Part shown: in pieces, positions 21,048 to 32,400 of the stretch | Layout: each line of letters starts with the position of its first letter | Numbering within the stretch: position 1 is the stretch's first letter | From: Madurella fahalii | Lineage: Eukaryota; Ascomycota; Sordariomycetes; Sordariales | Reading direction: 5' to 3' | DNA: 64,000 nucleotides | Assembly (NCBI GenBank): GCA_029876055.1 | Contig: CM056874.1 | Span: 8,122,001 to 8,186,000 of the forward strand | Translations under genes and position numbers: made by a program | The notes under the pieces: generated by a model | What the model saw: only the letters and a program-made list of their open reading frames with translations | Databases searched by the model: none | Told to the model about the DNA's origin: nothing

Positions 21048-21568
21048 GGGCCGATAACAAACGTGGGCTGGCAAATACCGAGTCATCAATACAGCCATCC
21101 GCCAAACAAGAAAGGTGGTATGCCACGATGATCCCGAGCTGGTGCCATCGACGCACGGGCCACGGCAGAGCCGATATCCGAGAGGAAATCGACCGCAATA
21201 GCATCGACCCAAAAACAATGTCCCAAAGGAAAAGCACACTTAGACAAAGGGGTGGTGTAGTCCGCTATAGCCTCCCCCGGAGGGTAGTTTGATCTGCGGT
21301 TCAGAACGAGCTCCAGCACCGTTAGCCTTGACACCGTCATCAACCGAAAAAGAAAAGGGGGAGGGAAGGGGGAGCCATTTAGCTTGAAACTATTGCCAAA
21401 ATTGCGAAGACAGGGCTGAGATCGGGGGTTGTTAGGCCTAACCAAGCTGTATCGAGCTCATGGATCTTCGGTGGGGTGGTGATTTCGGCTCCAGGGATGC
21501 GGTTGCCGAGCAGTGGGCCCCAAGACACCTGAAAGATTCCACCGAAAAGAAGCCCCCCCCCCCAGTGA

Positions 21569-21606
21569 ACCGGATTCCGGATTCCGGAGTCCAGATTCCG
21601 GAATCC
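21569..21606. repeat. short ATTCCGGA-type direct repeats
   Basis: About four imperfect copies of an eight-base GATTCCGG unit occur in a row, just after a run of C near 21556. It is a small local tandem duplication with no known function. Confidence 0.6.
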
Positions 21607-23090
21607 AGATACACCCAAAACGCTCTCTGATCGTCTACTGCGCAAAGCTGCCCTGACTTCCTTTGCAGTCTAGCCGTCTATTCTCTGTCTCAGTCATACC
21701 CCAAACCATCAAGGACCTTCAAGCTTCTGTTGTCTACACCACAGCACTACGCAGTATCACTACTCAAGGGAAGCTATACGATGCTGTACCATGAACTCCC
21801 AGCACGGCGAGATCACATTTGCGCCGAGACACTTAGCTAACCAAAACGTTCGCCACCGTCCTCCACCAGCAAGCCATTGCTGGTGTTTTACGTTTGACCA
21901 AACATCTCCTGAAGAACAACTATTGCCGTAGGGCAATGAGATCCAGACGCTTGCACCAGCTGGAGGCGGGGGTCAGCGGGCTCCACGATGCCGGGCTCTT
22001 CTCGGGCATGGCCCGACCGGGACTTGATCGATCTCGGCAAACGCTCGCCAGGAATCTTTCCCGACTTGGACCCTTGCTTATATGGGATAAATTGCTGACA
22101 GCGGGCGCGCCATGCACTCCAGTTCTTTAGCGTCCGCGGTGCTTCATCCGAATGCTGGGGACCAAGGTCGCCGTCACACCGACCGGTCTGTCGGTCCTTT
22201 AGTGTATGGGTATAACAGGAGTGTTCCGGGGTTCGGGTCGTTAGTGCAACTGAATCGCAGGGGTGGTCGCTGGCGCAGGATCCGACCGTCTTGCAATGCT
22301 GACAGGCGTCACAAGCCACTCAGCCAACACGCAACGCCAGAAGAGGCCAAGGCGGTGAGGACAATAAATTCGTAACATACGCTGCCAAACGCACCCTGGA
22401 TTTTGTAGCCCCAAACCCCTGCCTCTGGCGACTTGGCTGTGCCGCAACCACCACTCTAACTTCAGAAACCTTGTACGGCTAGGCACGGCGAACGCTTTGA
22501 CTTCCCGGGTCCATGGGCTTGAGAGTGTTGGCGACGCTTGTGCTAGCATTTTTAACCTAGCTCGGCAGTGATCAGCCCGCTCGAAATTACTAGTACCCTT
22601 TCAGTGAGCATCTTACGTTGAACTCTAAACCAGCTCCCGGGATCATGGATCCATTAGGTGACAGTTCGGGCCTATCCTGCTCATAGGTAGCCTTGCAGCA
22701 CCAACAACTACAAGCCATTGACGTCGCGGGCGCCGACAGGCACGGCAGGCTCCTCACAAGCTCGCCCTCCTGGCTGATGGCTTTGACTCAAAAACTTCAG
22801 CCACAGTTTCGCTAATGAAATAACAACCATCGAATAGAGCATACGTTGCATTTCCCCCCCTCCCCAACCCCGGGTTGGGAGTTGTTGCCAATGATATCAA
22901 CTAACTTCCTGCCTCAAACGCTGGGAGAATGGTCGAGTTTCACGGCTCCTCCCCGCCCGGCGTCCCCTTCCTTCGACCTTCGTCCATATGATTAGCAGGG
23001 CACATCTGTGTCTTGCTCTCGCCTTGGTCAAACGACTATCCCTCGACACGAGTCTCCTAAGCTCCAAGTCGAGAACCGTCCATTGCCGCC

Positions 23091-24239
23091 ATGGCCCCGG
23101 CGGATAGCGGCATCTCCCGCGACAGTGTGCCGACGGGCGCGACGCTGATTGCCATCATCGTCTTTGTCAGTTTGTCGCTCTATAATGTTGTCGAGCTGAG
23201 CTTCATCATCTTGGCCACCTTCAAGCGGCGTGGAGGCCTCTACTTTTGGAGCTTCGTCGTCGCAACCTGGGGCATCGTGCCATACGCTGTTGGATTCCTG
23301 ATCAAGGCGCTGCAAGTGCCCGTCGCCAGTTGGGTCTATGCGACCATGATTGTGGTCGGGTGGTGCTGCATGGTGACGGGCCAGTCGGTGGTCCTGTACT
23401 CGCGGCTGCACATCGTGTTGCGCAACCAGTCCCGGCTGCGGCTTGTGCTGGCCATGATCGTCGTTAACGCCATAATTTGCCACGTCCCCATTATCGTCAT
23501 GGTGTACGGTGCCAATTCATCCAACCCAGGACCTTTCATTGGGCCCTATTCGGTCTACGAGCGGGTCCAGGTGACGCTTTTTTTTCTGCAGGAAATCGTC
23601 ATCTCTGCAATATACATCAACGAGACTCTTGCGCTCATGCGCACGCGGAGGCGCTGCGGCATTGGCGGCGACATGCGACGGCTCATGATTCACCTGGTCA
23701 TCGTGAACATCATCGTCGTGCTGCTGGACGTCACTATCCTCGGGCTCGAGTACGCCAGTCTATACGACCTCCAGACGTCCTACAAGGCGTTGGTCTATAG
23801 CATCAAACTCAAGCTGGAATTCAGCATCTTGAACCGCCTCGTCGAGTTGACCCAGGGGGGACCGTCCGCCCAAGGGAGTTCGTACGCCCGAACGAGAGTC
23901 GAGAATAACGGCGTGCAAATGGAGACTTTCGAAGGGGAACGGCAAAACAAGAACAGGAGGGCGGGCGACAACATGGGGAACACGGTGCATGTGCGCTCCG
24001 GCGCGGGTGCGGGTGCGGGGGCAGAGGACGCGAAGCACACCGGCACGTCGGTGGTAATGACAACCGAGATCACCGTCCACAGCAACAGAATTCACTCGGA
24101 CTTCGGCGGCGAGAGTGAGCAAGAGAGCATCGGCGACAAGTCCGCTGCGACTGCGGACTGGGCAGTCGAAGGCACGATGGGACAATCCCGTGCGCCATCG
24201 CACTCATCCGAACGGCATATTGTCGAGACGCAGTACTGA
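23091..24239 (+). CDS. DUF7703-type seven-transmembrane protein
   Basis: A single-exon frame of 382 residues starting ATGGCCCCGG in a good fungal start context (GCCGCCATGG). The first 250 residues carry seven hydrophobic helices (for example TLIAIIVFVSLSLYNVVELS near 18-37 and VYATMIVVGWCCMVTGQSVV near 80-99). The motif VVLYSRLHIVLRN between helices 3 and 4 is typical of the fungal integral membrane family annotated DUF7703. The remaining 130 residues are polar, Gly/Ala- and Ser-rich and presumably cytosolic. The topology is GPCR-like, but no ligand or G-protein contact motif is recognised and the function is unknown. Confidence 0.8.
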   Translation: MAPADSGISRDSVPTGATLIAIIVFVSLSLYNVVELSFIILATFKRRGGLYFWSFVVATWGIVPYAVGFLIKALQVPVASWVYATMIVVGWCCMVTGQSVVLYSRLHIVLRNQSRLRLVLAMIVVNAIICHVPIIVMVYGANSSNPGPFIGPYSVYERVQVTLFFLQEIVISAIYINETLALMRTRRRCGIGGDMRRLMIHLVIVNIIVVLLDVTILGLEYASLYDLQTSYKALVYSIKLKLEFSILNRLVELTQGGPSAQGSSYARTRVENNGVQMETFEGERQNKNRRAGDNMGNTVHVRSGAGAGAGAEDAKHTGTSVVMTTEITVHSNRIHSDFGGESEQESIGDKSAATADWAVEGTMGQSRAPSHSSERHIVETQY

Positions 24240-26615
24240 CAACAGCGGATACACTTCATTTGATTCATTGTCGGGTCGTCATCACTGTCCACCGATCCCT
24301 GCATGCTGAAGAGAGACATAGTCCGCCGCGGGGCCCAGACGACGACGTGACGGCTTTTCGGCGCCGAGGAAGTGGAATAAGGTCATCGGGAACCACCTGG
24401 ATGAGAAACGAGAATACGTCAGAGGAGGAGACGATGGAGAATCTCAGGTTGGCCGAAAGTGCATTGTGAAATGGCTGGAGGCTTGGGGGTTAGGACCTGA
24501 CGCCCCCGTATAAGCACACAATGCATAGTATGACTTCGTGACCGGATGTTAATATAACTTTGTAAACATACCTAGGTATCATATAGAAACTTTTGTTTCG
24601 GTATCTTATCAACGCATGGTTATTGCGTTGTAAGAGAATTGCTTGGTTTCGGTTTCATTTCATTTTTCTCCTGTATTTATTATTAATTCGGACCCAAACA
24701 TACAAAACTTTTCATTATCTGTTCTCCGTCCGAGAGCTCGTAAAGAGCGAAAAAGGCTTGAGCTAATTAGGTAATAAGGAGGGCATTTCGTGAGAAACTC
24801 AAAACATTTTCCCCACCTGTCAACTCCTTCGATAGACTTTAAAGGCCTAGCCGTTCAAGGAGAAGAAATAGTTTTGACAAAACTGAACCGATTTGCGATC
24901 TACGTGACTGTAAAGAAATAACTGTAAAAAGCAAGGGAAGTACCGTCCCTATTGGAACTGCCCGGAACGCAGCCACAAGCCTCTTCCCGCCACATCTGCC
25001 GATCCTTCTGGCGGGATGGAGACAACAACAATACTAACTGTATTCTCAATTTGACATTCGCACTGTGCTTTCTCATTCTAACAAAAGGATGCAGACAAGC
25101 ATGCATTTCATGAAGGCTAGACCGACTCAGACCAAGGTACTGGCGAAGGGAACGGGCCAAGAATCCGAGGGATTTCCAGCATGTCCGGAGCGGCGCGATG
25201 AACGGCGGTTGCATGGTCTGCACCATGATCAGTGCCGGGATGGATACTGTATTCCAGGAAAGCCTCAAGGCCTGCAGGACTGTTTTATCATGACGATCAT
25301 AATGCCCAATCTAAGCAAGACAGCATATGCACAAGTTGAGTTCCGATACCAATAGAGTCCACTACGTAAGGTAACCGAAGGGCAAGGAAGTTTGAGTTTA
25401 GCGCATCCAGGTAAGAGTCCCTGCAGGCTATTTTCCTTCTTTTTTACTACACTCTTTTAACACTTGATTAAGAGAGACCTCCAATTGTCAAACGCTCGAT
25501 AGATGTTACAGTTGACCACGGGCTCTCCTAGGGAACCGGCCAAGGCTCTCGCACTCCTCTCAACCCTGGTGCGAGAGACGAGGAGCGACCATTGTGCTCA
25601 GCTCACCCGCAGCTGGTTATATCAGTTACTGGTATGAGCGACTACTTGATTTGCATCCGCTATGATCATCGATCAACCTCTCACCTTCATGTGTTGTCGA
25701 TATGGGGACCGATGATTTTGCACTTAGTTCGTTCATACCCTAGACTGTACCTACTTTTCCCGGCCCGGTGAGACTGCGCACTATGTCAATTGCTGGGCTC
25801 ATCAATTACTTGACTGCTACTACGGCAAACGTCCAAAAAATATTATCGTTAGGCTAAGGGGAGTGGCGCGAATACGAAATAATGCTGTCATCATCTAGTC
25901 AATCAATAGCCTTAGTAATGGGTGCACAGAACAATCTGTGACTAAGATGGTGGATCGCAGAGGTTAGATTAGCATATTGGGTTGAGAAAAGCTACCTTAT
26001 TTTCCCCGTGAAGCTGGTTCGAGACACAAAGAGTTCAAACAAGACAATCTGCTCGAGTATATCTTACCCCAGGCATAAATTATACCATGAAGAGGGTGCA
26101 GAAGAGAGTAGGACTGATCGCCCTATCTAGGATCTCTGGTAGTGTTCGCGTTGTGCTTCATGGCGTAAATATAACTTTGGAGGCTGTCAGCACCATAACA
26201 GTTGCGCCCTTGACCATGGCCCTATTGCACTTCTAAGTAGTTAAGGTACGCTTGAGGGCCGGGCGGAGCGAGATGGGGTGCCCTCGGAGACCGACTTATA
26301 TCCGTTGTCAGTGCGGAATGAAGCTCCCCACCTAGAGATATATGACAAACAGAACCGAAGGTTTAGCCAGGCCAGGGGTGAAGCGTACTACTTAGGTAGC
26401 TGGACCACCACCCCAGTTAGCGTCAGCTGTTTCGGAAACATGATAGGTTACTGATGAGTAAGATTGCACCAGCCGACTATTAGTTCCATATCAACTTGAA
26501 TAGTTTTGCAATAGAAAGATAGAGATTGTAGATGTGGCGCAACATTGCTCCGGTTCCCAAGTACAACCAGTCGATCGTGGACGCCAACACAAGACAGTCT
26601 TGCCAACGACACTGC
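24240..26615. other. 2.4 kb AT-rich gene-free spacer
   Basis: Strong AT-richness, especially 24540-24780, and stops in all frames. The frames at 24900-25355 on both strands have no family resemblance. I checked for tRNA-like T-arms, terminal repeats and an open transposase frame and found nothing convincing. Confidence 0.5.
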
Positions 26616-28365
26616 CTAATCCAAATCTTCGACAAGATCATCCTCATCAACGTCATCGGGCAACTCCTCAAACCGGCCCTCCTGCACTGCCTTTTCAACC
26701 GGGTTCTGGACCGACATGACGCCCGTCTGCTTGAGCCTAGTAGCCATCACGCCCACCGTCAGCAAAACCGACACAAACCAGGCCAGCAAGGGGAAGAAAA
26801 CTATTTAAAAATTACCTCTCAAACAGCACAAACAGCCTCTCCGCCTCCCTCTCCTTCTCCTCGGCAGTCATCTCAGGCAGATCAGGGAACCTCTCCTCGC
26901 TCAAGAACTGCCCCGTGATGGGATTCACCGGCCGCCGCGTCGTCCCCGCAGACCCCTCCTGCTCGTTCACTCCCATCGCCCCCTCGGGGACAGGAATCTT
27001 ATTCTCAAACAGGAACCCGCTCGCGAAGCCGTACCCGACGTTCTCGATGAACCGGACCACGTCCCGCCCGGACATGTCAAAGTAAAAGTGCGCCACGGCC
27101 CGCCGGAACTCGGGCGCCAGCGGGTTCGTCCAGTTGCGCAGCAGCCGCGAGGGCAGCGTGTCGGCCTGCCCGAGGACGCGCTGCCGGTCGGCTGAGGTGG
27201 GGAGGAGGTGGGAGCGGATGAAGGCGCGCACGTTGGGCTTCGCTTCCCCCTTTCCCGAATCCGTAGCCGTGCCCGCGCCGCTCTTATCGTCGCTAGCGGG
27301 CGCGGGGGAGTGTTCGTGGATCGAGGAGAGGACGCAGATGAGCGGGGTGACGACTGGGTCGAGGTTGGTGTCTGTGTAGGCTTTCATGGAGAGGTCGAGG
27401 AGTTGGATGAGGCGGGCGGCAGTGGAGGTGGGATCCGACGTGGGGAAGAGGGCGGCCTGGGCGGTTGGGGTGGTGAGGTCTAAGTTCATGAGGGCGTTGA
27501 TGAGCGGGCTGAGGGGGGCGTCGAGGGGGGTCTGGGTTTGTGGGGAAGGAAGGGGTTGGGCGTAGAGGATGGTTATAATGTGCGGGACCGCTGCGTCGAA
27601 AGCGCTGATATGGTCGCTGCAGTAACGGGTGACGTTGAACAGGAGCCTGAGGGTTTCCGAGAGGGCCATGTCATCCATGGGGTTTGTCGTTGCTTTGCCT
27701 GTGGAAAACCGTGCGGCATGTCTCGATAGGTTCTGAATGATGCAGTCGGCTAGCTGATGTTGCTCTATCAGTCCTGGAAGGTTGATGTTTGTGCCGTATG
27801 TGGTGAGAAAGATGATCTTGGAGACTAAAAACTCGTCCTCTACGCTGTCGGACTTGAGTTTGCTGCATGCCTTGGCTTCATATCCTAGATCGACAAAGGT
27901 CTGGCGTACTTCGGGCTTGAGTAACATGGCGTTGTAAAGTACCCTGAGAGCATTCCGGGATGTGGTTTCTGACGGGCTGTCGAAGGCATATTTCGTAAGG
28001 GTTTCCACACCCTGTAACATGTTAGACGTCGGCGACTGTGCAAGGCACTACCTGATGGATGTACCTTCTTTGTGAAAATAGGGTCTGCATTGTTGGGATC
28101 ACGGCCGTACACCTTCAGCTCTTCGAGGGCAACATCACGCTCTGCAGCATAACTTTAGCAAGCGCCACCGCTTGAGCAGTGCGAGGGGTGAAACCGACCT
28201 TGTGGTTGAAGGGTGGTGGACTTGAGGTCTTCGGCTAGTTTGTCCACGAGCTCTGTGACTGCATCCAGTTTGGCTTTGCGATTCCGTTAGCCTCCGGCTC
28301 GATAGTATACTTGATAACTACCCACCAGCCCCCGTGAGGCTTCCCGACTGCAGGAGTTGCGGCAT
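26616..28365 (-). CDS. RIC8: RIC8 / synembryn, G-alpha exchange factor and chaperone
   Basis: Five exons: 28365-28326, 28273-28199, 28141-28065, 28011-26816 and 26736-26616, all phases agreeing, giving 502 residues. Exon 1 is short (MPQLLQSGSLTGA). Its intron has a CTAAC branch point and removes an in-frame stop. Family segments include LEELKVYGRDPNNADPIFTK, SRNALRVLYNAMLLKPEVR, ETLRLLFNVTRY and HFYFDMSGRDVVRFIENVG. The protein is an armadillo-like helical repeat that binds and activates heterotrimeric G-alpha subunits. The acidic C-terminus (DDVDEDDLVEDLD) is encoded by the last exon, which is easily missed. It is transcribed divergently from RIF1. Confidence 0.92.
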
Positions 28366-29444
28366 GATCGGGAGATTGGAAGTTGCAGGGAGTCGATACT
28401 CTGTACCGGAAAATGTATTCCCCAAGCCGAGGAAAGGTTTTGGGATTGGCTGCGAGTTTGTCGATAGTTAGCTTCACTTGTGTCTTGGTTGGTTGATGGT
28501 GAGTTGAGAGTTTTGGGGCAATACTAAGCGGCCCGCACTCCTTGGATGTTTTAAAGACGAAGCGGCTCGATAGGCTTCGAAGGTTCAGACGATAGCGAGC
28601 GGGACAGGACAGTGACCGGGCGTCGCGAAGGTGGCCTGGGACTTGTTTCTCCAAAAAAGGGCAGTCGTAAGAAACCGTTTTGCATTACATCAAGTTACGT
28701 ATGTGGAGTTCTGCTGTCCAGCTCGCAGGTTGTTGTTAACGGGCAGCTCGGTGCTATCCCAGGTACAGTACCGTACCACTCTTTGTGGCACACTGTCGGT
28801 CTAGGAAGCTCAGCTCGATATGATCATCCAGCAAAGATCGGTTAATTGAAATCTACGATGCAGCGTGGAATACGTAGGACGTGCATAGAGTTTGATATGT
28901 CTTGAACCTCAAGGAGGCAGGTATCAGACTTCTTCGCTCCCTGAACCGTCTTTGATGTGCCGAATGGATGTGGGGTGTCTTTGCGGGACCCCGGAAATCG
29001 ACAGGGCAAGCTAAGCTTGGCGATGGAAAAGAGGGGGGCTGAAGTGTGGGTCCCGACGCCTCCGACGAAATGCTAGGCGCGGTCCGACGCGTGTGAAAGG
29101 TCACGCAGGGCGCGCGACCGCGTTAAAATCCTTAATTGCCTGGCCTCCCAGCGGCACGACGTCTGTCCATCCGTTCGCATTCAGGTCTGCTGCTGCCGCT
29201 TGGCCACATCGCAGCAAGACACCACATAGACCATTGTCCGACGCTCTTTTTCTGGTTTCTGTTGTCGGCTGTTCTTGATTTTTTTTATCTCCTCGGCTTT
29301 TTCATATATTTGTGTAGTCTTCTTTTGCAAGCGTTTTGGAAGGTTCCGTTTCAATGCTTCAAGCTTGCCGATCCAGGTGACAGGTCGCTTGTCTCCGGGT
29401 GCAGTCCGTCTGCCTCCCTTCTTCGAGCTGGCCGGCTGGGCAGA
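28366..29444. promoter_or_regulatory. divergent promoter between RIC8 and RIF1
   Basis: About 1.1 kb shared by the two divergently transcribed genes. It holds a single MluI box (ACGCGT, 29087-29092), 353 bases before the RIF1 ATG, and pyrimidine-rich leader sequence near 29270-29350. One ACGCGT is expected by chance every few kilobases, so its meaning is uncertain. Confidence 0.4.
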
Positions 29445-32400
29445 ATGTCATCTCCAGCCATCCTGTCCAGTGTCTTGAGCTCTCTGCCACCAAGACCGCC
29501 GACTCCGCCGCGCGAAGCTCACCATGAGGCTTCAGCTCCGATTAATAAACATCCTCTGGGCCCCATCGATACCCGATTGAGCCTGCACACTCCACCCGGA
29601 TTCCAATCGCCCGCCTCCTCCCTTCCCACAAATTCGACCTCGCGCCGGGCCCGGAAGAAGGTCGGGTTCTCGGCGCAAGCCGAGTACAAGGACCCGCCCG
29701 TGTATGTCGAGGGGGAGCCTGCCAAGCTGAACCCGACCCCCGTGTCGCTGCCGCGGAGCGCATCCAAGCCCGTCAAGTCGATTCTCAAAGTCACGGTCCC
29801 CGTCCCGAACCTCCTCGACTCGATAAACGGCGCCGCTGCAGACCCGTCGAATCCGAATGCCAATTTAGCCACAATGTTGGAATCCACAATCCAGCAGCTA
29901 GCCGGCGGCGATCGCGACTCCAAGTTGGATGCCTACCTGATGCTGACGCGGGCGTGGAAAGCTTCCAATAACCTGCCTGATCGGGTGGCCTTGCAGGAGA
30001 AGATGAGCCTCTTCACGCAATTCATGCAGCGAGACGTCGTGGCAAAGACGCCTGAAGGCACCCTCGACACCTCCCTCGTCAGCCACACCTTGAACCTCCT
30101 CAATACCTTCCTCCATTTTCCCGCCATCGCCTCAACCATTTCAAACGACTTCGGCGTCTTCATAATCGACCACTGCATCCGCTCTTTTGAGGATGCATCT
30201 ACTACCAAAGATATCGCCCGCCGCCTCATGCAGGTCATCTCTCTGCAAAACTTCTCGCCCAAAGTCATGACCTCAGACAGGGTGGGGAGGCTGGTTTCAT
30301 CGCTGCACAACATTGAGGAGAACCTGAAGGGGAAAAGCATCGTCCTATCTCGCCTCTTCATATACCGGAAGCTCGTCAAGCAATCCAGGCAACTCATGGT
30401 CATACACTCGGACTGGCTGCTGGACATGTTCACGGATATGCTCAGCAACCTAGCAGACATCCGGTCGTCAGCAATCTCGCTGGGCTTGGAAGCGGCCTTT
30501 AGTGTTGGCCACGAAAAGCAACTCTCGCGAAAGGTCATGGAGGTTTTCAATCTCTCCTACGAGGACCGGCGGTATATCCAATACTATGAAGAAAAGCTCA
30601 AAGCCATGGCCAAGGACAAGCACGAATCGGCCATCGTTCCAGAAATCTGGAGCGTTGTCATTCTCCTTCTCCGCGTCCCGCTCGACAAGTGGGAGCATGC
30701 GGGCCCTTGGCTCCATATCATCCAGAACTGTTTCAATAGTGCCGATTTTCCAACCAAGATTGCTGCCAATCATGCCTGGGGCCGTCTCGTCTATCTGATC
30801 CATCTGGATGAGCGGTCATTTGCCAAGAATCTCTCAACACTGACTACACCCCTTATAAGCCAGCTGAGGCGGAAAGGGAGTGGCAAGACATCAGAGGATC
30901 TGCGACAGGCGGTCTTGGGTGGCATTTGCAACTTGTTTTATTACACCTTCAAACCGACCACAAATTCAAAGCTCCTGGACGCCTACTGGGACAACACCGT
31001 CAAGCCTGTCGTGATGAAGATGCTTGACCCAAAGGCTGAGGCTGCCGACGACAATCTTTGCCAGGCTAATGTCATCCTTGGGGGTCTCTTCAACTGTACG
31101 ACGCCACGAAGATGGAGAACCGACCGTATCGTGGATACTCCGCTTGCGAAACCTGAAGAACTCCCAGCCATCGACCCGAAATGGATTAGGCACAATACCA
31201 GCAGGGTGTTTACCGTAGTTGAGCCCATCCTTGAGCAAGACTTCACAGCACTCGCGGGAACCAGCACGCCCGCATACAATCTCTGGCAGGCATTGGTCTC
31301 TACGGTCGCTTCGGCAGCCGCAAAGGAGGTCAAAGTCTCGAAGGATACCGCCTTGTTTGTAGGCGAAGCCCTGAACGTTCTGCAAAAGATTTGGAAGCGG
31401 GGTTTGCGAAGCGAAGAGAGCGAGCCGAAGGCGGTCGGCTTTCTCCTTGCTGCCAGGACGTACTTGGAGGTCATGATCAGCTCGCTTGGTCTTCTGCCCT
31501 TTACCGAGAAGACGGGAAAGCATCAGGGAACTGCCAAAACCCCTCTTTACTCGCTCTTCTCGATGCTCTCGACACTCCCGCCCGGTGTTGAAGATGACAA
31601 GGATTTTGCCGACTTCATTGGTGCTGTATTTGCCCCCTTTTTCGCGTCCAAGGGAGATAGGGCAAAGATGGATCTCGCTCATGACTTGCTCTCGGTCATT
31701 CCGATGGATACACAGAGGCCGTATGGCTTATGGTTGCTCGTGGCAAGCAATATACAAGGCTGGCTTGAACCCAGCCACAGCAGCCATCATTCGACCGGCT
31801 CTGGATATGAAACACCGGTCGGTCACAATTACCGTGACATTGTCAGAGTTCTCGAGCGCGGGATCAGGTCGACCCCCAACCTCCCGCGAAAGGATTGGGA
31901 GTCACTATTCTACGCACTATTTGAGCGGGTGCGTGAGGAAACAGGAGACGCTGGGGTAGCCATTCTTGTCGTCGAACCACTAGCCAAGGTATTACTCGAG
32001 CAATTCGTGCCTCAGACGCCCGTCGACATCCGCTCCAACTGTGCCCGATACGTGACCGAGTTGGTTTCGGTCGCGACGCAGCCACGCGATAGGCAAGCCG
32101 TGGATGCTGCTCGGAAACGGCTTTGGGGCACAGTTCTGGCCGGCTCTCGCTCGTCGTCCTTCGACACGTTTGACAACCTTTACCGGGCCGTCAACGAGGC
32201 TTTGAACCACTCGTACAGCAGTTTCGACCCCGCTGGTTCGGATTCGGCCGTGCATCTCCTCAATGAGCTTTCTGGCTTCTTCGACAGGTGCAACCGCCAA
32301 CTGTTTCTGAGGGCCATGACAGCCTTGCAAGACGGGTTTCTCCCCTGGTTTCAAGACAGCAAACGACTGCTTGGCAGCCAGACCACCTCAGTTCTTGCTG

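Larger units (their letters stand above)
19991..23090. other. 3.1 kb spacer with possible gene remnants
   Basis: No intact gene. It contains a flavoprotein-like fragment near 20893-21047 (listed separately), a C-run near 21556, a short ATTCCGGA-type direct repeat at 21569-21606 and scattered frames without family resemblance. The last part is the promoter and leader of the DUF7703 gene. Confidence 0.45.

Noticed and set aside
24900..25355. Overlapping frames on both strands
   Set aside because: No family signature, in an AT-rich gene-free stretch.
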